A stretch of 64,000 nt of DNA, taken from CALNXN01 sp942490645 (GTDB lineage: Bacteria; Pseudomonadota; Alphaproteobacteria; Rhodobacterales; Rhodobacteraceae). Positions 28,851 through 38,882 of this stretch are shown here, piece after piece. The DNA lies in contig CALNXN010000005.1 of the NCBI GenBank assembly GCA_942490645.1, positions 437,257 to 501,256 on the forward strand, given 5' to 3'. The notes beneath the pieces were generated by a model. It did not search any database. It had not been told where the DNA came from and saw only the letters and a list, made by a program, of their open reading frames with translations. A program made the position numbers and the translations under genes. Position 1 is the first letter of the stretch. Each line of letters begins with the position of its first letter.

Positions 28851-29768
28851 ATGATGGATTTAAACTTGAGCGCCGCACCTGCGGCTGATGACCTGATCAA
28901 GGACGTCTCCGAAGCGACTTTCATGGCGGATGTCATTGAAGCGTCGCAGACACGTCCTGTGATCGTGGATTTCTGGGCGCCCTGGTGCGGCCCATGCAAA
29001 ACACTTGGACCGCTTTTGGAAGATGCGGTGCGCGCAGCCAAGGGCGCGGTCACAATGGCCAAGGTCAACGTCGACGAGGCACAGATGATCGCGGGGCAAC
29101 TGCAAATCCAGTCGATCCCGACGGTTTATGCCTTTCACAAAGGCCAACCTATCGACGGTTTTCAAGGTGCCGTCCCCGGATCAGAGATCAAGGCGTTTGT
29201 TGATCGGGTCGTCAAAGCGGCAGGCGGTGAAGCGCCCGGCGACGCGCTCGCCGAAGCGGTGAATGCCGCTGAAGACATGCTGGCGGAAGGGGCGGTCGCG
29301 GATGCAGCGCAGACTTTCGCCGCCATTCTGGGCGAGGATGACAAGAACGCAGCTGCTTACGGGGGACTGGTCCGCGCGCATATTATGCTGGGAGAGTTGG
29401 ATCAGGCCGAAGCCATTTTGAATGGCGCACCGGCAGAGATTTCGACTGCACCAGAGCTGGAAGCGGCGGCTGCGCAACTGGAATTGGCCCGTCAGGCGGA
29501 AGGTGCGGGCCCAGTGGATGATCTCAAAGCAGCGGTTGAGGCCTCTCCTGATGATCATCAGGCGCGTTTCGATCTGGCACTGGCGTTGCATGCCAACGAC
29601 GACGTTGAAGGCGCTGTCGATCAACTTTTAGAGCTGTTCAGCCGTGATCGTGAATGGAACGAGGGCGCCGCCAAGACGCAGCTTTTCACCATTTTCGAGG
29701 CGCTCAAGCCCAATGATCCGGTGATGTTGAATGGTCGTCGCCGCCTCAGTTCAATGATATTTGCCTGA
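28851..29768 (+). CDS. thioredoxin-TPR protein (YbbN/CnoX type)
   Basis: A 305-aa protein with an N-terminal thioredoxin domain (VIVDFWAPWCGPCKTLGP, WCGPC at residues 45-49) followed by alanine-rich helices, residues about 130-300, of tetratricopeptide type. E. coli YbbN/CnoX is such a fusion and acts as a chaperone-linked redox holdase. Here the CGPC motif is intact, so redox activity is likely. It lies 54 bp after xthA and 20 bp before the LON-domain gene, perhaps one operon. Confidence 0.92.
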   Translation: MMDLNLSAAPAADDLIKDVSEATFMADVIEASQTRPVIVDFWAPWCGPCKTLGPLLEDAVRAAKGAVTMAKVNVDEAQMIAGQLQIQSIPTVYAFHKGQPIDGFQGAVPGSEIKAFVDRVVKAAGGEAPGDALAEAVNAAEDMLAEGAVADAAQTFAAILGEDDKNAAAYGGLVRAHIMLGELDQAEAILNGAPAEISTAPELEAAAAQLELARQAEGAGPVDDLKAAVEASPDDHQARFDLALALHANDDVEGAVDQLLELFSRDREWNEGAAKTQLFTIFEALKPNDPVMLNGRRRLSSMIFA

Positions 29769-29788
29769 TGCCGCAAGCGGGCTAGTTC

Positions 29789-30439
29789 ATGCTCATGATT
29801 AAAGCGACAGAGCTGCCTGACACTATCCCGATTTTTCCTTTGCCGGGCGCGCTGCTTTTGCCGCGTTCCCGCTTGCCGTTGCACATCTTCGAGCCGCGCT
29901 ACTTGCAGATGATCGAAGACGCGATGAAAACTTCGGGCAGGTTGATAGGGATGGTGCAACCCAATGAAGTGCCGGGTCGAAATGGAAACGGACTGCACCG
30001 CATCGGCTGTGCCGGACGCATCATGCAGTTTTCCGAAACCGAAGATGGGCGTTACCTGATCACGCTCGGTGGGGCATCACGGTTCAGAGTTGTGCAAGAG
30101 GTTCAGGGATTTACCCCCTATCGCCGGTGCGACGTGGCGTGGGACGGTTTTGACCGAGACCTTGGTCCCGAGGAAAAAGACACCGGGTTTCAACGTGACG
30201 GATTTCTTGATTTGTTGGAGCGGTATTTCGATGCGCGCGAATTGTCGGCGGATTGGGATACGCTCAAGGAAGCCGATGATGAGCTGTTGGTGAATTCATT
30301 GTCGATGATGTTGGATTTCGACAACGAGGATAAGCAGGCGCTGTTGGAAGCACCATCGTTGAGCACGCGGCGTGAAACACTTGTCACGCTGATGGAATAC
30401 CGACTGCGCGGCGGCAACGAAAGCGAGATGATCCAATGA
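29789..30439 (+). CDS. LON substrate-binding-domain protein
   Basis: A 216-aa protein with the N-terminal LON domain only (IPIFPLPGALLLPRSRLPLHIFEPRY, seen in parts as FPLPGALLLP and HIFEPRY), without the ATPase or protease parts of Lon. It is probably a substrate-recognition or scaffolding protein; the function is unknown in alphaproteobacteria. Overlaps the Trm112 gene by 4 nt (ATGA). Confidence 0.88.
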   Translation: MLMIKATELPDTIPIFPLPGALLLPRSRLPLHIFEPRYLQMIEDAMKTSGRLIGMVQPNEVPGRNGNGLHRIGCAGRIMQFSETEDGRYLITLGGASRFRVVQEVQGFTPYRRCDVAWDGFDRDLGPEEKDTGFQRDGFLDLLERYFDARELSADWDTLKEADDELLVNSLSMMLDFDNEDKQALLEAPSLSTRRETLVTLMEYRLRGGNESEMIQ

Positions 30440-30621
30440 GCGGCGATGCTGTCGATCTGGATCGGCGCGTGTTGGAAGCGCTGGTCTGCCCGCGAACGCA
30501 AACGACACTGTCTTATGATGCAGACCGTCAGGAGCTGGTGTCCAAGTCCGCCAATCTGGCCTACCCGATCCGCAACGGCATTCCAGTGATGTTGGTCGAC
30601 GAGGCGCGCGTGCTGGACTAA
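30436..30621 (+). CDS. Trm112-family protein
   Basis: A 61-aa protein: LDRRVLEALVCPRTQTTLSY, then SANLAYPIRNGIPVMLVDEA. Trm112 proteins in eukaryotes activate methyltransferases. This one has only one of the usual zinc cysteines (VCP); the second is absent, so zinc binding may be lost, as in many bacterial members. Translationally coupled to the LON-domain gene. Confidence 0.87.
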   Translation: MSGDAVDLDRRVLEALVCPRTQTTLSYDADRQELVSKSANLAYPIRNGIPVMLVDEARVLD

Positions 30622-31844
30622 AGCGCACGCCCACTCAGAAGGCGCGGCAGATCTCCGGTCAAACCGGCAGCCTCACGGATGAAGCTGCGACGCAGGCCAG
30701 GCATGCTGCCGACAAGGCCCATCCCAATCTCCCGGATAGATCGAAGCACTGGGTTATCGTTAGAAAACAGTCTGTTGAATGTATCAGTGGCCAATGCCAG
30801 TGATGCGTTGTCGAACCGTCGCCATTGTTGATACCGGTCCAAAACAGCAGGGGTTCCGATGTCTTCACCGCGCCGTGCGGCATCCGCGAAAACCTCGGCC
30901 AAAGCGGCCACGTCACGCAGTCCTGCGTTCAAACCCTGCCCGGCAATGGGGTGGATGCCATGGGCCGCATCCCCAACCAACGCTATACGATCCGCCACCA
31001 ATGCATTGGCCAGCGATAGTGACAACGGATAGGTATAGCGCGCGCCAGCCAGCTTGATTTCACCGAGAAAGCTACCAAACCTTGGGCGCAGAACCGTCAG
31101 GTAGTCTTCATCGGACAAGGCGTTGATCCGCTCCGCTGCCTGTCGTGTTTCGCTCCACACGATAGAAGACCGATTGCCGGACAGCGGCAAAATTGCCAGC
31201 GGGCCGGGCGGCATGAAAAATTGATGCGCAACCCCGTTGTGAGGCCGCTCATGCTCGATTGCGCAAACCAACGCGGTCTGGCCGTATTCCCATCCCGTGC
31301 GCGTAATTCCTGCGCGCGCTGCGGTTCCTGACCCCCGGCCGTCACAGCCAACCAGCACCCGCGCGCGCAGCGTCGCATCATTGTCCAGCGTGACAGTCAC
31401 CCCGGTGGTATCTTGGGATTGAGCGACGACCGTTCTGCCATTGACCTGTTGGATCAGTTTTTCCGAAGCGATGGCACGCAACAGCGCCGGGCGCAGGTGT
31501 CTGTCCTCGACCATAAAGCCCATCGGGCCTTCTTCGATTTCAGCGTGATCAAAGTGCATGAAAAAGGGTGACGGCCCATCGCCAACGCGCCCATCTGTGA
31601 CTTTAATATCCAGCATGGGTTGCGCGTCATCGCAAACCACATCCCAAACGCCAATCGCTTGGAGCAGCCGCGTTGACGTCAGGGCCATCGCATAGGATCG
31701 CCCATCAAATCCGGTTTTCTGACGCGCCTTAAGTGGAAGCGCATCGATGACGATCACTGAAAACCCAGCCTGTGCACAGGCGAGTGCAAGGACCGGACCA
31801 TTCAGCCCGCCTCCGACAATCACAATATCTGCATCAAAACTCAT
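30618..31844 (-). CDS. UbiH/UbiF-family FAD monooxygenase (ubiquinone synthesis)
   Basis: About 408 aa from ATG 31,844, giving MSFDADIVIVGGGLNGPVLA, the FAD-binding GxGxxG motif; a longer frame to 31,880 adds 12 residues. The DG and GD motifs of class A hydroxylases are present: VGCDGRGSGTAARAGI and RIALVGDAAHGIHPIAGQGLN. Likely a ring hydroxylase in ubiquinone synthesis. Overlaps the end of the Trm112 gene by 4 nt, convergent. Confidence 0.88.
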   Translation of the reverse strand: MSFDADIVIVGGGLNGPVLALACAQAGFSVIVIDALPLKARQKTGFDGRSYAMALTSTRLLQAIGVWDVVCDDAQPMLDIKVTDGRVGDGPSPFFMHFDHAEIEEGPMGFMVEDRHLRPALLRAIASEKLIQQVNGRTVVAQSQDTTGVTVTLDNDATLRARVLVGCDGRGSGTAARAGITRTGWEYGQTALVCAIEHERPHNGVAHQFFMPPGPLAILPLSGNRSSIVWSETRQAAERINALSDEDYLTVLRPRFGSFLGEIKLAGARYTYPLSLSLANALVADRIALVGDAAHGIHPIAGQGLNAGLRDVAALAEVFADAARRGEDIGTPAVLDRYQQWRRFDNASLALATDTFNRLFSNDNPVLRSIREIGMGLVGSMPGLRRSFIREAAGLTGDLPRLLSGRAL

Positions 31845-31927
31845 ACGGCTAACTAGGCCGTCTAACGGGGGATTGTCCATGCGCGCTTGCGTCGCTACCG
31901 TTCGCAGCAGCTACGAAGGGGATGGGT

Positions 31928-33256
31928 ATGCAGGATTGGTTGTGGATGTCGGCAGCGGAACTGGGCCGCCGTATCGGGCGCGGTGAAATCGACCCGGTTG
32001 CATTGACGCAAACCTATCTTGACGAGATCGATGCGCACCCTTTGCGTGACAGGATTTACGCGCGTGTGACACATGCCCGTGCGCGGTCAGAAGCGCAAGC
32101 CGCAGCGGCACGGGCAAAGGCAGGACAAAGGCTGTCCGCGCTGGATGGTGTTCCGATCAGTTGGAAGGATCTGTTTGACAGCGCCGGTGTTGCCACGGAA
32201 GCCGGTTCCAAGTTGCTGAAAGGCCGGGTGCCGGATCAAGATGCGGCGGTTCTAGCCAATGCGACCGCCATGGGGCTGGTGTGTTTGGGCAAAACGCACA
32301 TGAGCGAATTGGCGTTCTCTGGCCTTGGCCACAACCCCAGCACAGCGACCCCGCCCTGCGTCAACGACGAGGATGCCGTTCCCGGAGGCTCGTCTTCTGG
32401 CGCCGCAGCTTCCGTGGCATTTGGTTTGGCCGCGGCGGCAATCGGTTCGGATACAGGCGGATCGGTGCGTATCCCAGCCGCTTGGAATGACCTTGTGGGC
32501 TTGAAAACCACCGCCGGCCGGATCAGCCTTGAAGGCGTCGTGCCGCTGGCATTGAAGTTCGACACCATTGGTCCACTGTGCCGCACAACCGAAGACGCAG
32601 CGTTGTTGCTGTCTGTGCTGGAAGGCGGCACGCCCGCCGATCTTGCAGGCGTGTCGCTGCGCGGGAAACGGTTTGCGGTTCTGGAAAACGTGGCCAAGGA
32701 CGATATTCGCGACGCACCTCTGGAGGCGTTTCAAGATGCCGTTGTGCGGCTGCACGCTGCGGGTGCCCGTATCGACCGTATCGAGATTCCAGCACTTGAT
32801 CACGCGATGACGCTCTCGGGGTGTCTTTACACGGCCGAAGCATACGGTCTGTGGCGCGATGTGATCGAGGCCAACCCAGATGCAATGTATAGTGAAATTC
32901 TGGAGCGGTTTCGACTGGGGCGCAGTCATTCCGGGCCAGACTATGTTGCGGCGTGGGCTGCGTTGGAAAGCGCGCGCATGGCCTATGATGCGGCGGTTGC
33001 AGGCTATGATGCGGTGTTGCTGGCAACTGCACCGATCATGCCGCCTAGCCTGAGCCGGTTGAACGATGATCATGAGTATTACGTGACCGAAAACCTGCTT
33101 GCACTGCGCAACACGCGGATTGCGAACCTGATGGGGCTGAGCGCGCTTACGCTTCCCACAGGCACGCCAAGCTGCGGCTTGATGCTAATGGGCGCGCCCA
33201 ATATGGAAGAGCCGCTCTTGCGCGTTGGCGCGGCGGTGGAAGCGGCGTTGGCCTAA
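31928..33256 (+). CDS. amidase (amidase signature family)
   Basis: A 442-aa amidase. ATG 31,928 is chosen over 31,922 because AAGGGG then sits 6 nt upstream. Catalytic Lys in VPISWKDLFDSAG near residue 78; the Ser-cisSer region is GGSSSGAAASVAFGLAAAA, followed by GSDTGGSVRIPAAWN. It hydrolyses a C-N amide; the substrate is unknown, although related genes are annotated as AtzF or urea-amidolyase-like. Transcribed alone between a divergent hydroxylase and an aminotransferase. Confidence 0.9.
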   Translation: MQDWLWMSAAELGRRIGRGEIDPVALTQTYLDEIDAHPLRDRIYARVTHARARSEAQAAAARAKAGQRLSALDGVPISWKDLFDSAGVATEAGSKLLKGRVPDQDAAVLANATAMGLVCLGKTHMSELAFSGLGHNPSTATPPCVNDEDAVPGGSSSGAAASVAFGLAAAAIGSDTGGSVRIPAAWNDLVGLKTTAGRISLEGVVPLALKFDTIGPLCRTTEDAALLLSVLEGGTPADLAGVSLRGKRFAVLENVAKDDIRDAPLEAFQDAVVRLHAAGARIDRIEIPALDHAMTLSGCLYTAEAYGLWRDVIEANPDAMYSEILERFRLGRSHSGPDYVAAWAALESARMAYDAAVAGYDAVLLATAPIMPPSLSRLNDDHEYYVTENLLALRNTRIANLMGLSALTLPTGTPSCGLMLMGAPNMEEPLLRVGAAVEAALA

Positions 33257-33362
33257 AAGCCACAAGTGGCGACAATCCGATCCGTTTTTGTGGACGCAGG
33301 GCAGTGGCTTAGGTAGTTTAAGCCAAACGGGACGCGAATGATCCCGACCTGAGGCAGTTTTG

Positions 33363-34547
33363 ATGGTGTTTCCAGAGCGGTTTTCGAACCTTCCTGCTCA
33401 TGCATGGCCGCGTTTGCGCGCTCTTTTGGACGTTCACGAAGGTGGCGGCCCGACCATCCATATGACAATTGGTGAGCCGAAACATGCCTTCCCAGCTTGG
33501 GTCATGGATGTGATCGCGCAAAATGCAGCTGGGTTTAACAGCTATCCGCCCAACGATGGCGCGCCGGAATTGCGCAGCGCAATCGCCGGGTTCGTGGAGC
33601 GCAGATATGGCGTGGCGCTTGACCCTGACAATCAGGTCATGACGCTGAACGGTACGCGCGAAGGGCTGTACAATGCCGTGATGGCGCTGTGCCCAGAGAC
33701 CAAGAACGGCGCACGCCCCGCCATTTTGACCCCTAATCCGTTCTATCAGGTCTATATGATCGCGGCGCTGTCAGTGGGCGCTGATCCGATCATGGTACCC
33801 GCGACCAAAGAAACGGGGCACTTGCCGGACTACGCCAGCCTTCCGGAGGACGTCCTGAACCGCACGACAGCGGCCTATGTCTGTTCGCCCGCCAACCCGC
33901 AGGGTGCCGTGGCCGATCATCAGTATTGGGCTGATTTGCTCGCGTTGGCGGAGCGGTATGATTTCAAGATATTTGCGGATGAATGCTATTCCGAGATTTA
34001 CCGCGACACCCCTCCAGTGGGTGCGCTGCAAGTCGCTCAGGACACCGGCGCAGATCCAGACCGCGTGGTTATTTTTCATTCGCTGAGCAAGCGCTCGAAC
34101 TTGCCGGGGCTTCGGTCGGGCTTTGTCGCATCAGGTGCAGGCGCCATCCGCGAGATGCAACAGTTGCGCAACTTCGCGGGTGCTCCGCTGCCCTTGCCAC
34201 TGCAACTCGCGGCCGCTGCGGTGTGGAATGATGAAACGCACGTGATCGAAAACCGACGTCTTTACGTCGAAAAATATGAAATTGCGGACCGTATCCTGGG
34301 CAATGTCCCCGGGTACGAAAGCCCGGAGGCCGGTTTTTTCCTTTGGCTTCCGGTGGAGAATGACGAAGCCGCCGCCAGCAAACTATGGCAAGAGACGGGC
34401 GTGCGGGTTCTGCCGGGTGGGTACCTGGCACAAGATGTGGGTGGGGTTAACCCCGGTACGGGATATATTAGGGCCGCTATGGTGGCCCCAAAAGCGGAAA
34501 CGCAACGCGGTATCGAATTGATCCGTGATTGCCTTTATCCGCAATAA
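33363..34547 (+). CDS. class I/II aminotransferase (DapC-type)
   Basis: A 394-aa fold-type I PLP enzyme. The PLP lysine is in FHSLSKRSNLPGLRSGFVA, and other anchors are NPNPFYQVY-like TPNPFYQVYM and FADECYSEIY. The SKRSNLPG signature is common in succinyldiaminopimelate and N-acetylornithine-type transaminases, so a role in lysine (diaminopimelate) synthesis is likely but not proven. GAGG lies 9 nt before ATG 33,363; an in-frame TTG at 33,360 is ignored. Confidence 0.88.
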   Translation: MVFPERFSNLPAHAWPRLRALLDVHEGGGPTIHMTIGEPKHAFPAWVMDVIAQNAAGFNSYPPNDGAPELRSAIAGFVERRYGVALDPDNQVMTLNGTREGLYNAVMALCPETKNGARPAILTPNPFYQVYMIAALSVGADPIMVPATKETGHLPDYASLPEDVLNRTTAAYVCSPANPQGAVADHQYWADLLALAERYDFKIFADECYSEIYRDTPPVGALQVAQDTGADPDRVVIFHSLSKRSNLPGLRSGFVASGAGAIREMQQLRNFAGAPLPLPLQLAAAAVWNDETHVIENRRLYVEKYEIADRILGNVPGYESPEAGFFLWLPVENDEAAASKLWQETGVRVLPGGYLAQDVGGVNPGTGYIRAAMVAPKAETQRGIELIRDCLYPQ

Positions 34548-34563
34548 AAAAAGGGATTAGAGC

Positions 34564-37362
34564 ATGGCCTATCAGACACGTGGACGCGATCCATTGCTGG
34601 ACAGCAACATGGCTCAGGCCATCGAAAAACGCGGCAAGGAACTCTTGGGGTTAGCCCTGATTGTTCTGGGTTTGATGGCCTGCGCGATGACCGTCTCCTA
34701 CACGCCCGACGATCCCAATTGGATGGTGTCTACCGATGCGCCTGTCCAAAACTGGATGGGGCGTATGGGCGCATTTCTGGCCGCACCACTATTTATGATC
34801 ATTGGCTTTGGAACATGGGGTATTGGTGTCGTTTTGCTGGCTTGGGGCGCGCGCTTTACGCTGCATCTGGGTGCAGAACGTGCGATTGGCCGGTTGATTT
34901 TCGCGCCTATCGCGATTGCCCTATGCTCAATTTATGGCGCGACACTTACGCCGGGCGTGTTGTGGGAACAAACCCACGATTTCGGGCTTGGGGGTCTCTT
35001 TGGAGACACGGTTGTTGGTGCGCTTCTGACGCTATTGCCCATAGGATCCACGTTTACCGTCAAGCTGATGTCACTTTTGATGGCGCTTGGCATTCTGGCG
35101 TTCGGCGCTTTCGTTCTGGGTTTTACCCGTGCGGAACTCACACGGATTGGCCGGTTTTTGCTGCTGGGTCTCATTATGACCTATGCAGCGATCATGACCG
35201 TTCTGGGACGAGGTGCCAGCGGTGCAATGCAGGCTGCACAGCGTCTGCAAGAGCGTCGTGCGGAGAAGCGCACAGCCGCCTCTGACATGCAGCATCAAGA
35301 CCCGGTTATGTTCCAAGAACCGCCTTTGGCCACGGCGGTGGCGCCCGAGATTCCGGATTTCCTGACGGCGACACCTCCGCAAAAGCCGGGTTTGCTTTCG
35401 CGCATGCCCGCACTGATCAAACGCCCCGATGTCATGCCGGAACCTGAGCTCGTGGAATACGAGGCGCATGCGGATGTGCAGGACGCTCCGGGCGAAGATC
35501 GCATCAAAGCCAAGATCGCTGATGTGATCAAGTCCCGCGCCCGTACCGAGCCTGTGGTCGAGGCACAGCCTGCACCCTTGACGCGTGGCATGGGCCGCGG
35601 TCCTGACCCATTGCTGCTGAACCCGACTGGGGCCCGTTCAGAGCCGCCCTTGACGGCGCGCACAGCGGTGCCAATGGCTCCGGCAGAAGACGACGACGTG
35701 CTGTTGCCTTTGCCCGAAGCCACAGAGATGCCAACGGTCCCGATGGCGGAACCGCGCAAAGTCGTGCAGCAACCACAGCGCAAAACCGTGCAACCGTCGC
35801 GGCGGGCGCAAGCCGAAGCGCAGCCCGCTTTGTCATTCGATGACGCGCGTCCGGCTTTCGAATTGCCGCCCTTGAACCTGCTTGAAAACCCCGTCGAAGT
35901 GCCGCGTCTGCATCTGAGTGATGAGGCGTTGGAGGAAAATGCGCGGATGCTGGAAAGCGTTTTGGATGACTACGGCGTCAAAGGAGAGATCGTCGCAGTG
36001 CGCCCCGGACCCGTGGTGACGATGTACGAGCTTGAGCCCGCGCCGGGTCTCAAGGCATCGCGGGTGATCGGATTGGCGGATGATATCGCCCGATCAATGG
36101 CTGCCCTGTCCGCGCGCGTTTCTACGGTGCCCGGGCGTTCGGTCATCGGAATCGAGTTGCCGAACGAAACCCGCGAAAAGGTCGTGCTGCGCGAAATTCT
36201 GTCAGCCCGTGATTTCGGTGACAGCAACCAACGTCTTCCGCTTGCATTGGGCAAAGACATCGGCGGTGATCCTGTGGTCGCAAACCTTGCCAAGATGCCC
36301 CACCTTTTAATCGCGGGTACGACGGGGTCGGGCAAGTCGGTGGCTATCAACACGATGATCTTGTCGCTGCTTTACAAGCTGACGCCCGAAGAATGCCGGA
36401 TGATCATGATTGACCCCAAGATGCTCGAACTCAGCGTCTATGATGGCATTCCGCACCTGTTGTCGCCCGTTGTGACGGATCCCAAGAAAGCCGTGGTCGC
36501 TTTGAAATGGACCGTTGGCGAGATGGAAGAACGCTACAAGAAAATGTCGAAGATGGGCGTGCGTAACATCGAGGGATACAATGGCCGCGTCCGCGAAGCA
36601 CTGGCCAAAGGCGAGATGTTCAGCCGCACCGTACAAACCGGGTTCGACGATGAAACCGGTGATCCGATTTTCGAGACTGAAGAATTCCAGCCCGTTGCCT
36701 TGCCCTATATCGTTGTGATCGTTGATGAAATGGCGGATCTGATGATGGTGGCTGGCAAGGAAATCGAAGCCTGTATTCAGCGTCTGGCGCAGATGGCGCG
36801 GGCATCGGGTATCCACTTGATCATGGCCACACAACGCCCCTCGGTTGATGTGATCACCGGCACGATCAAGGCCAACTTCCCGACACGAATCTCGTTCCAG
36901 GTTACTTCGAAAATCGACAGCCGCACGATCTTGGGAGAGATGGGAGCCGAACAACTGCTTGGCATGGGCGACATGCTTTACATGGCGGGTGGCGCGAAAA
37001 TTACCCGCTGCCACGGCCCGTTCGTGAGCGATGAGGAAGTCGAGGAAATCGTCAACCACCTCAAAGCCTACGGTGAGCCGGACTATGTCAGCGGTGTTGT
37101 CGAAGGACCGGCAGATGACAAGGAAAACGACATAGATCTGGTGCTGGGTCTTGGTGGGAACACCGACGGCGAAGATGCGCTTTATGACACTGCCGTTCAA
37201 ATCGTGATCAAGGATCGCAAATGCTCAACCAGCTACATTCAGCGTAAGCTGGCGATTGGGTACAACAAGGCTGCACGTCTGGTTGAACAGATGGAAGAGC
37301 AAGGCCTCGTGTCCCCCGCCAACCATGTGGGTAAGCGCGAAATTCTGGTTCCGGAGCAATAA
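34564..37362 (+). CDS. ftsK: DNA translocase FtsK
   Basis: A 932-aa FtsK. Four to five N-terminal transmembrane helices (residues about 26-215), a proline-rich linker (about 220-440) of variable sequence, then the motor: alpha and beta domains with Walker A GTTGSGKS near residue 584 and Walker B VVIVDEMADLMM near 717, and the C-terminal gamma domain (STSYIQRKLAIGYNKAARLV) that reads the orienting KOPS sequences. It resolves chromosome dimers at the septum. Starts 16 bp after the aminotransferase gene; lolA follows. Confidence 0.96.
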   Translation: MAYQTRGRDPLLDSNMAQAIEKRGKELLGLALIVLGLMACAMTVSYTPDDPNWMVSTDAPVQNWMGRMGAFLAAPLFMIIGFGTWGIGVVLLAWGARFTLHLGAERAIGRLIFAPIAIALCSIYGATLTPGVLWEQTHDFGLGGLFGDTVVGALLTLLPIGSTFTVKLMSLLMALGILAFGAFVLGFTRAELTRIGRFLLLGLIMTYAAIMTVLGRGASGAMQAAQRLQERRAEKRTAASDMQHQDPVMFQEPPLATAVAPEIPDFLTATPPQKPGLLSRMPALIKRPDVMPEPELVEYEAHADVQDAPGEDRIKAKIADVIKSRARTEPVVEAQPAPLTRGMGRGPDPLLLNPTGARSEPPLTARTAVPMAPAEDDDVLLPLPEATEMPTVPMAEPRKVVQQPQRKTVQPSRRAQAEAQPALSFDDARPAFELPPLNLLENPVEVPRLHLSDEALEENARMLESVLDDYGVKGEIVAVRPGPVVTMYELEPAPGLKASRVIGLADDIARSMAALSARVSTVPGRSVIGIELPNETREKVVLREILSARDFGDSNQRLPLALGKDIGGDPVVANLAKMPHLLIAGTTGSGKSVAINTMILSLLYKLTPEECRMIMIDPKMLELSVYDGIPHLLSPVVTDPKKAVVALKWTVGEMEERYKKMSKMGVRNIEGYNGRVREALAKGEMFSRTVQTGFDDETGDPIFETEEFQPVALPYIVVIVDEMADLMMVAGKEIEACIQRLAQMARASGIHLIMATQRPSVDVITGTIKANFPTRISFQVTSKIDSRTILGEMGAEQLLGMGDMLYMAGGAKITRCHGPFVSDEEVEEIVNHLKAYGEPDYVSGVVEGPADDKENDIDLVLGLGGNTDGEDALYDTAVQIVIKDRKCSTSYIQRKLAIGYNKAARLVEQMEEQGLVSPANHVGKREILVPEQ

Positions 37363-37468
37363 GCGGCACCCTGCCGTTTTGCCGACTTCACAATTAATTC
37401 GGGCGCGTGATATCGAATATCCGCGCCCGTTCTCCTATGTTGAACTGACACCCAAATGGGAGGCCGCC

Positions 37469-38074
37469 TTGGGACGCACAATCACATCGACGATCGCCGG
37501 ATTGATCACCTTGACGCTCACCATGCCTGCATCGGCAGAAAAGTTGGAGTTGTCGGAGATTTCACAGTATTTCAACGGGCTCAGCACGGCAGAAGGCGGC
37601 TTTCGGCAATTCAACGAAGACGGCAGCGTCAGCACCGGGCAAATCTATATCAAGCGGCCCGGGCGGATGCGGTTCGAATATGACCCGCCTGAATCGGCTG
37701 TGGTGGTGGCCGGGAGCAGCACAGTTGTCATCTATGACACCAAGTCCAACCAGCCTGCGGAAACCTACCCGCTCAAGCGCACGCCTCTGAACCTGATATT
37801 GGCAAGAAACGTCAATCTGGACCGGGCCAAAATGGTGGTCGGCCACAGCTTTGATGGCACTCACACACAAGTCACCGCGCAAGATCCGGAGAACCCGGAG
37901 TATGGCAGTATTCAGATGACCTTCACCTCAGATCCTGTCGCCCTGCGGGGTTGGACCGTGAATGACGCAAACGGCGGGCGCACGCAGGTTGTCCTTGAGG
38001 ATTTGTCCCAAGGCAATGCGCTGCCCAACACGCTGTTCGACGTCAGCAAATCAAACCCAAGCAGCAACCGCTAG
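37469..38074 (+). CDS. lolA: outer-membrane lipoprotein carrier protein LolA
   Basis: A 201-aa periplasmic chaperone that carries lipoproteins from LolCDE to the outer membrane. Starting at TTG 37,469 (GGGAGG 5 nt upstream) gives a clean signal peptide, GRTITSTIAGLITLTLTMPA, cut after ASA. The fold is marked by STAEGGFRQFNEDGS, GQIYIKRPGRMRFEYDPP and VVIYDTKSNQ. The open frame upstream to 37,256 overlaps ftsK and is not part of the gene. It ends 4 nt inside the convergent transglycosylase gene. Confidence 0.9.
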   Translation: MGRTITSTIAGLITLTLTMPASAEKLELSEISQYFNGLSTAEGGFRQFNEDGSVSTGQIYIKRPGRMRFEYDPPESAVVVAGSSTVVIYDTKSNQPAETYPLKRTPLNLILARNVNLDRAKMVVGHSFDGTHTQVTAQDPENPEYGSIQMTFTSDPVALRGWTVNDANGGRTQVVLEDLSQGNALPNTLFDVSKSNPSSNR

Positions 38075-38658
38075 CCGCGCACACTACAACTTGCCAACTG
38101 CGCTTGATACATGTCAGCGCGGGCATCCACCTGTGATGCAACCCGCAAAAGCCAGCTTTTTCTGTTGTAAGACCCGCGGTTATACCCTGTGTGGCCCTCG
38201 TGATAAGCGAGGTATTGGTTGCGCGCATCCGACAGGGCGATGCCGTTTCGTTCACGGCTGGTGGTCATATACCAGCCCATGAAGTCGCTGGCGTCATCGA
38301 TCTGGGTGCGCCGGGCAAACCGTCTCCCGGTGTCCTGACGGTACTCGTTCCATGTTCCATCAAGCGCCTGTGCGTAGCCATAGGCACTGGATTGTCGTCC
38401 CATCGGAATCACCCCCAATGCATAGCGAAACGGTGTGCGCGCATCTGAAATGAACTTGCTTTCCTGATAGATGGTGGCCATTTGGACATGGACCGGTACA
38501 CCCCAACGCCGCTCAGTCGCGCGAAACGCTCGCAGGTATTTGGGCCGCTCCTGAACGATGCGGCAGGCATCATCCAAATTGTTCGGCGCACGCGACGGTC
38601 CACTGCTGCATGACGCTACCAGCAACATAACAATCAATGCGCGAAGAGTTCTGCTCAT
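38071..38658 (-). CDS. lytic transglycosylase-like lipoprotein
   Basis: A 195-aa protein with a lipoprotein signal (LIVMLLVASCSSG, Cys near residue 17) and an SLT-like domain: MATIYQESKFISDAR (the QES glutamate is the likely catalytic acid), AYGYAQALDGTWNEY, and DFMGWYMTTS. It probably cleaves peptidoglycan glycan strands at the outer membrane. The domain is shorter than classical Slt; activity is inferred. Confidence 0.82.
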   Translation of the reverse strand: MSRTLRALIVMLLVASCSSGPSRAPNNLDDACRIVQERPKYLRAFRATERRWGVPVHVQMATIYQESKFISDARTPFRYALGVIPMGRQSSAYGYAQALDGTWNEYRQDTGRRFARRTQIDDASDFMGWYMTTSRERNGIALSDARNQYLAYHEGHTGYNRGSYNRKSWLLRVASQVDARADMYQAQLASCSVRG

Positions 38659-38882
38659 CTGCCTCTCGCTTTTCTGTTTTTCATCAGTTTACCGAAAAAA
38701 CGCAGTTTGTGAAATCACGAATTGCCCAAATTCAACTAGGGCGGGAGGATATTTCAATCTGAGTGGGAAGGTGTCGAGCATTGGGCTTTGGGTGTCCACA
38801 AACTGTTTCGCTAAAATGCAGCGCAAGTGTTGGACAAACCCCTGCCAAACCGTCTAGTAACACACCGTTAGGGCCGAAAGTC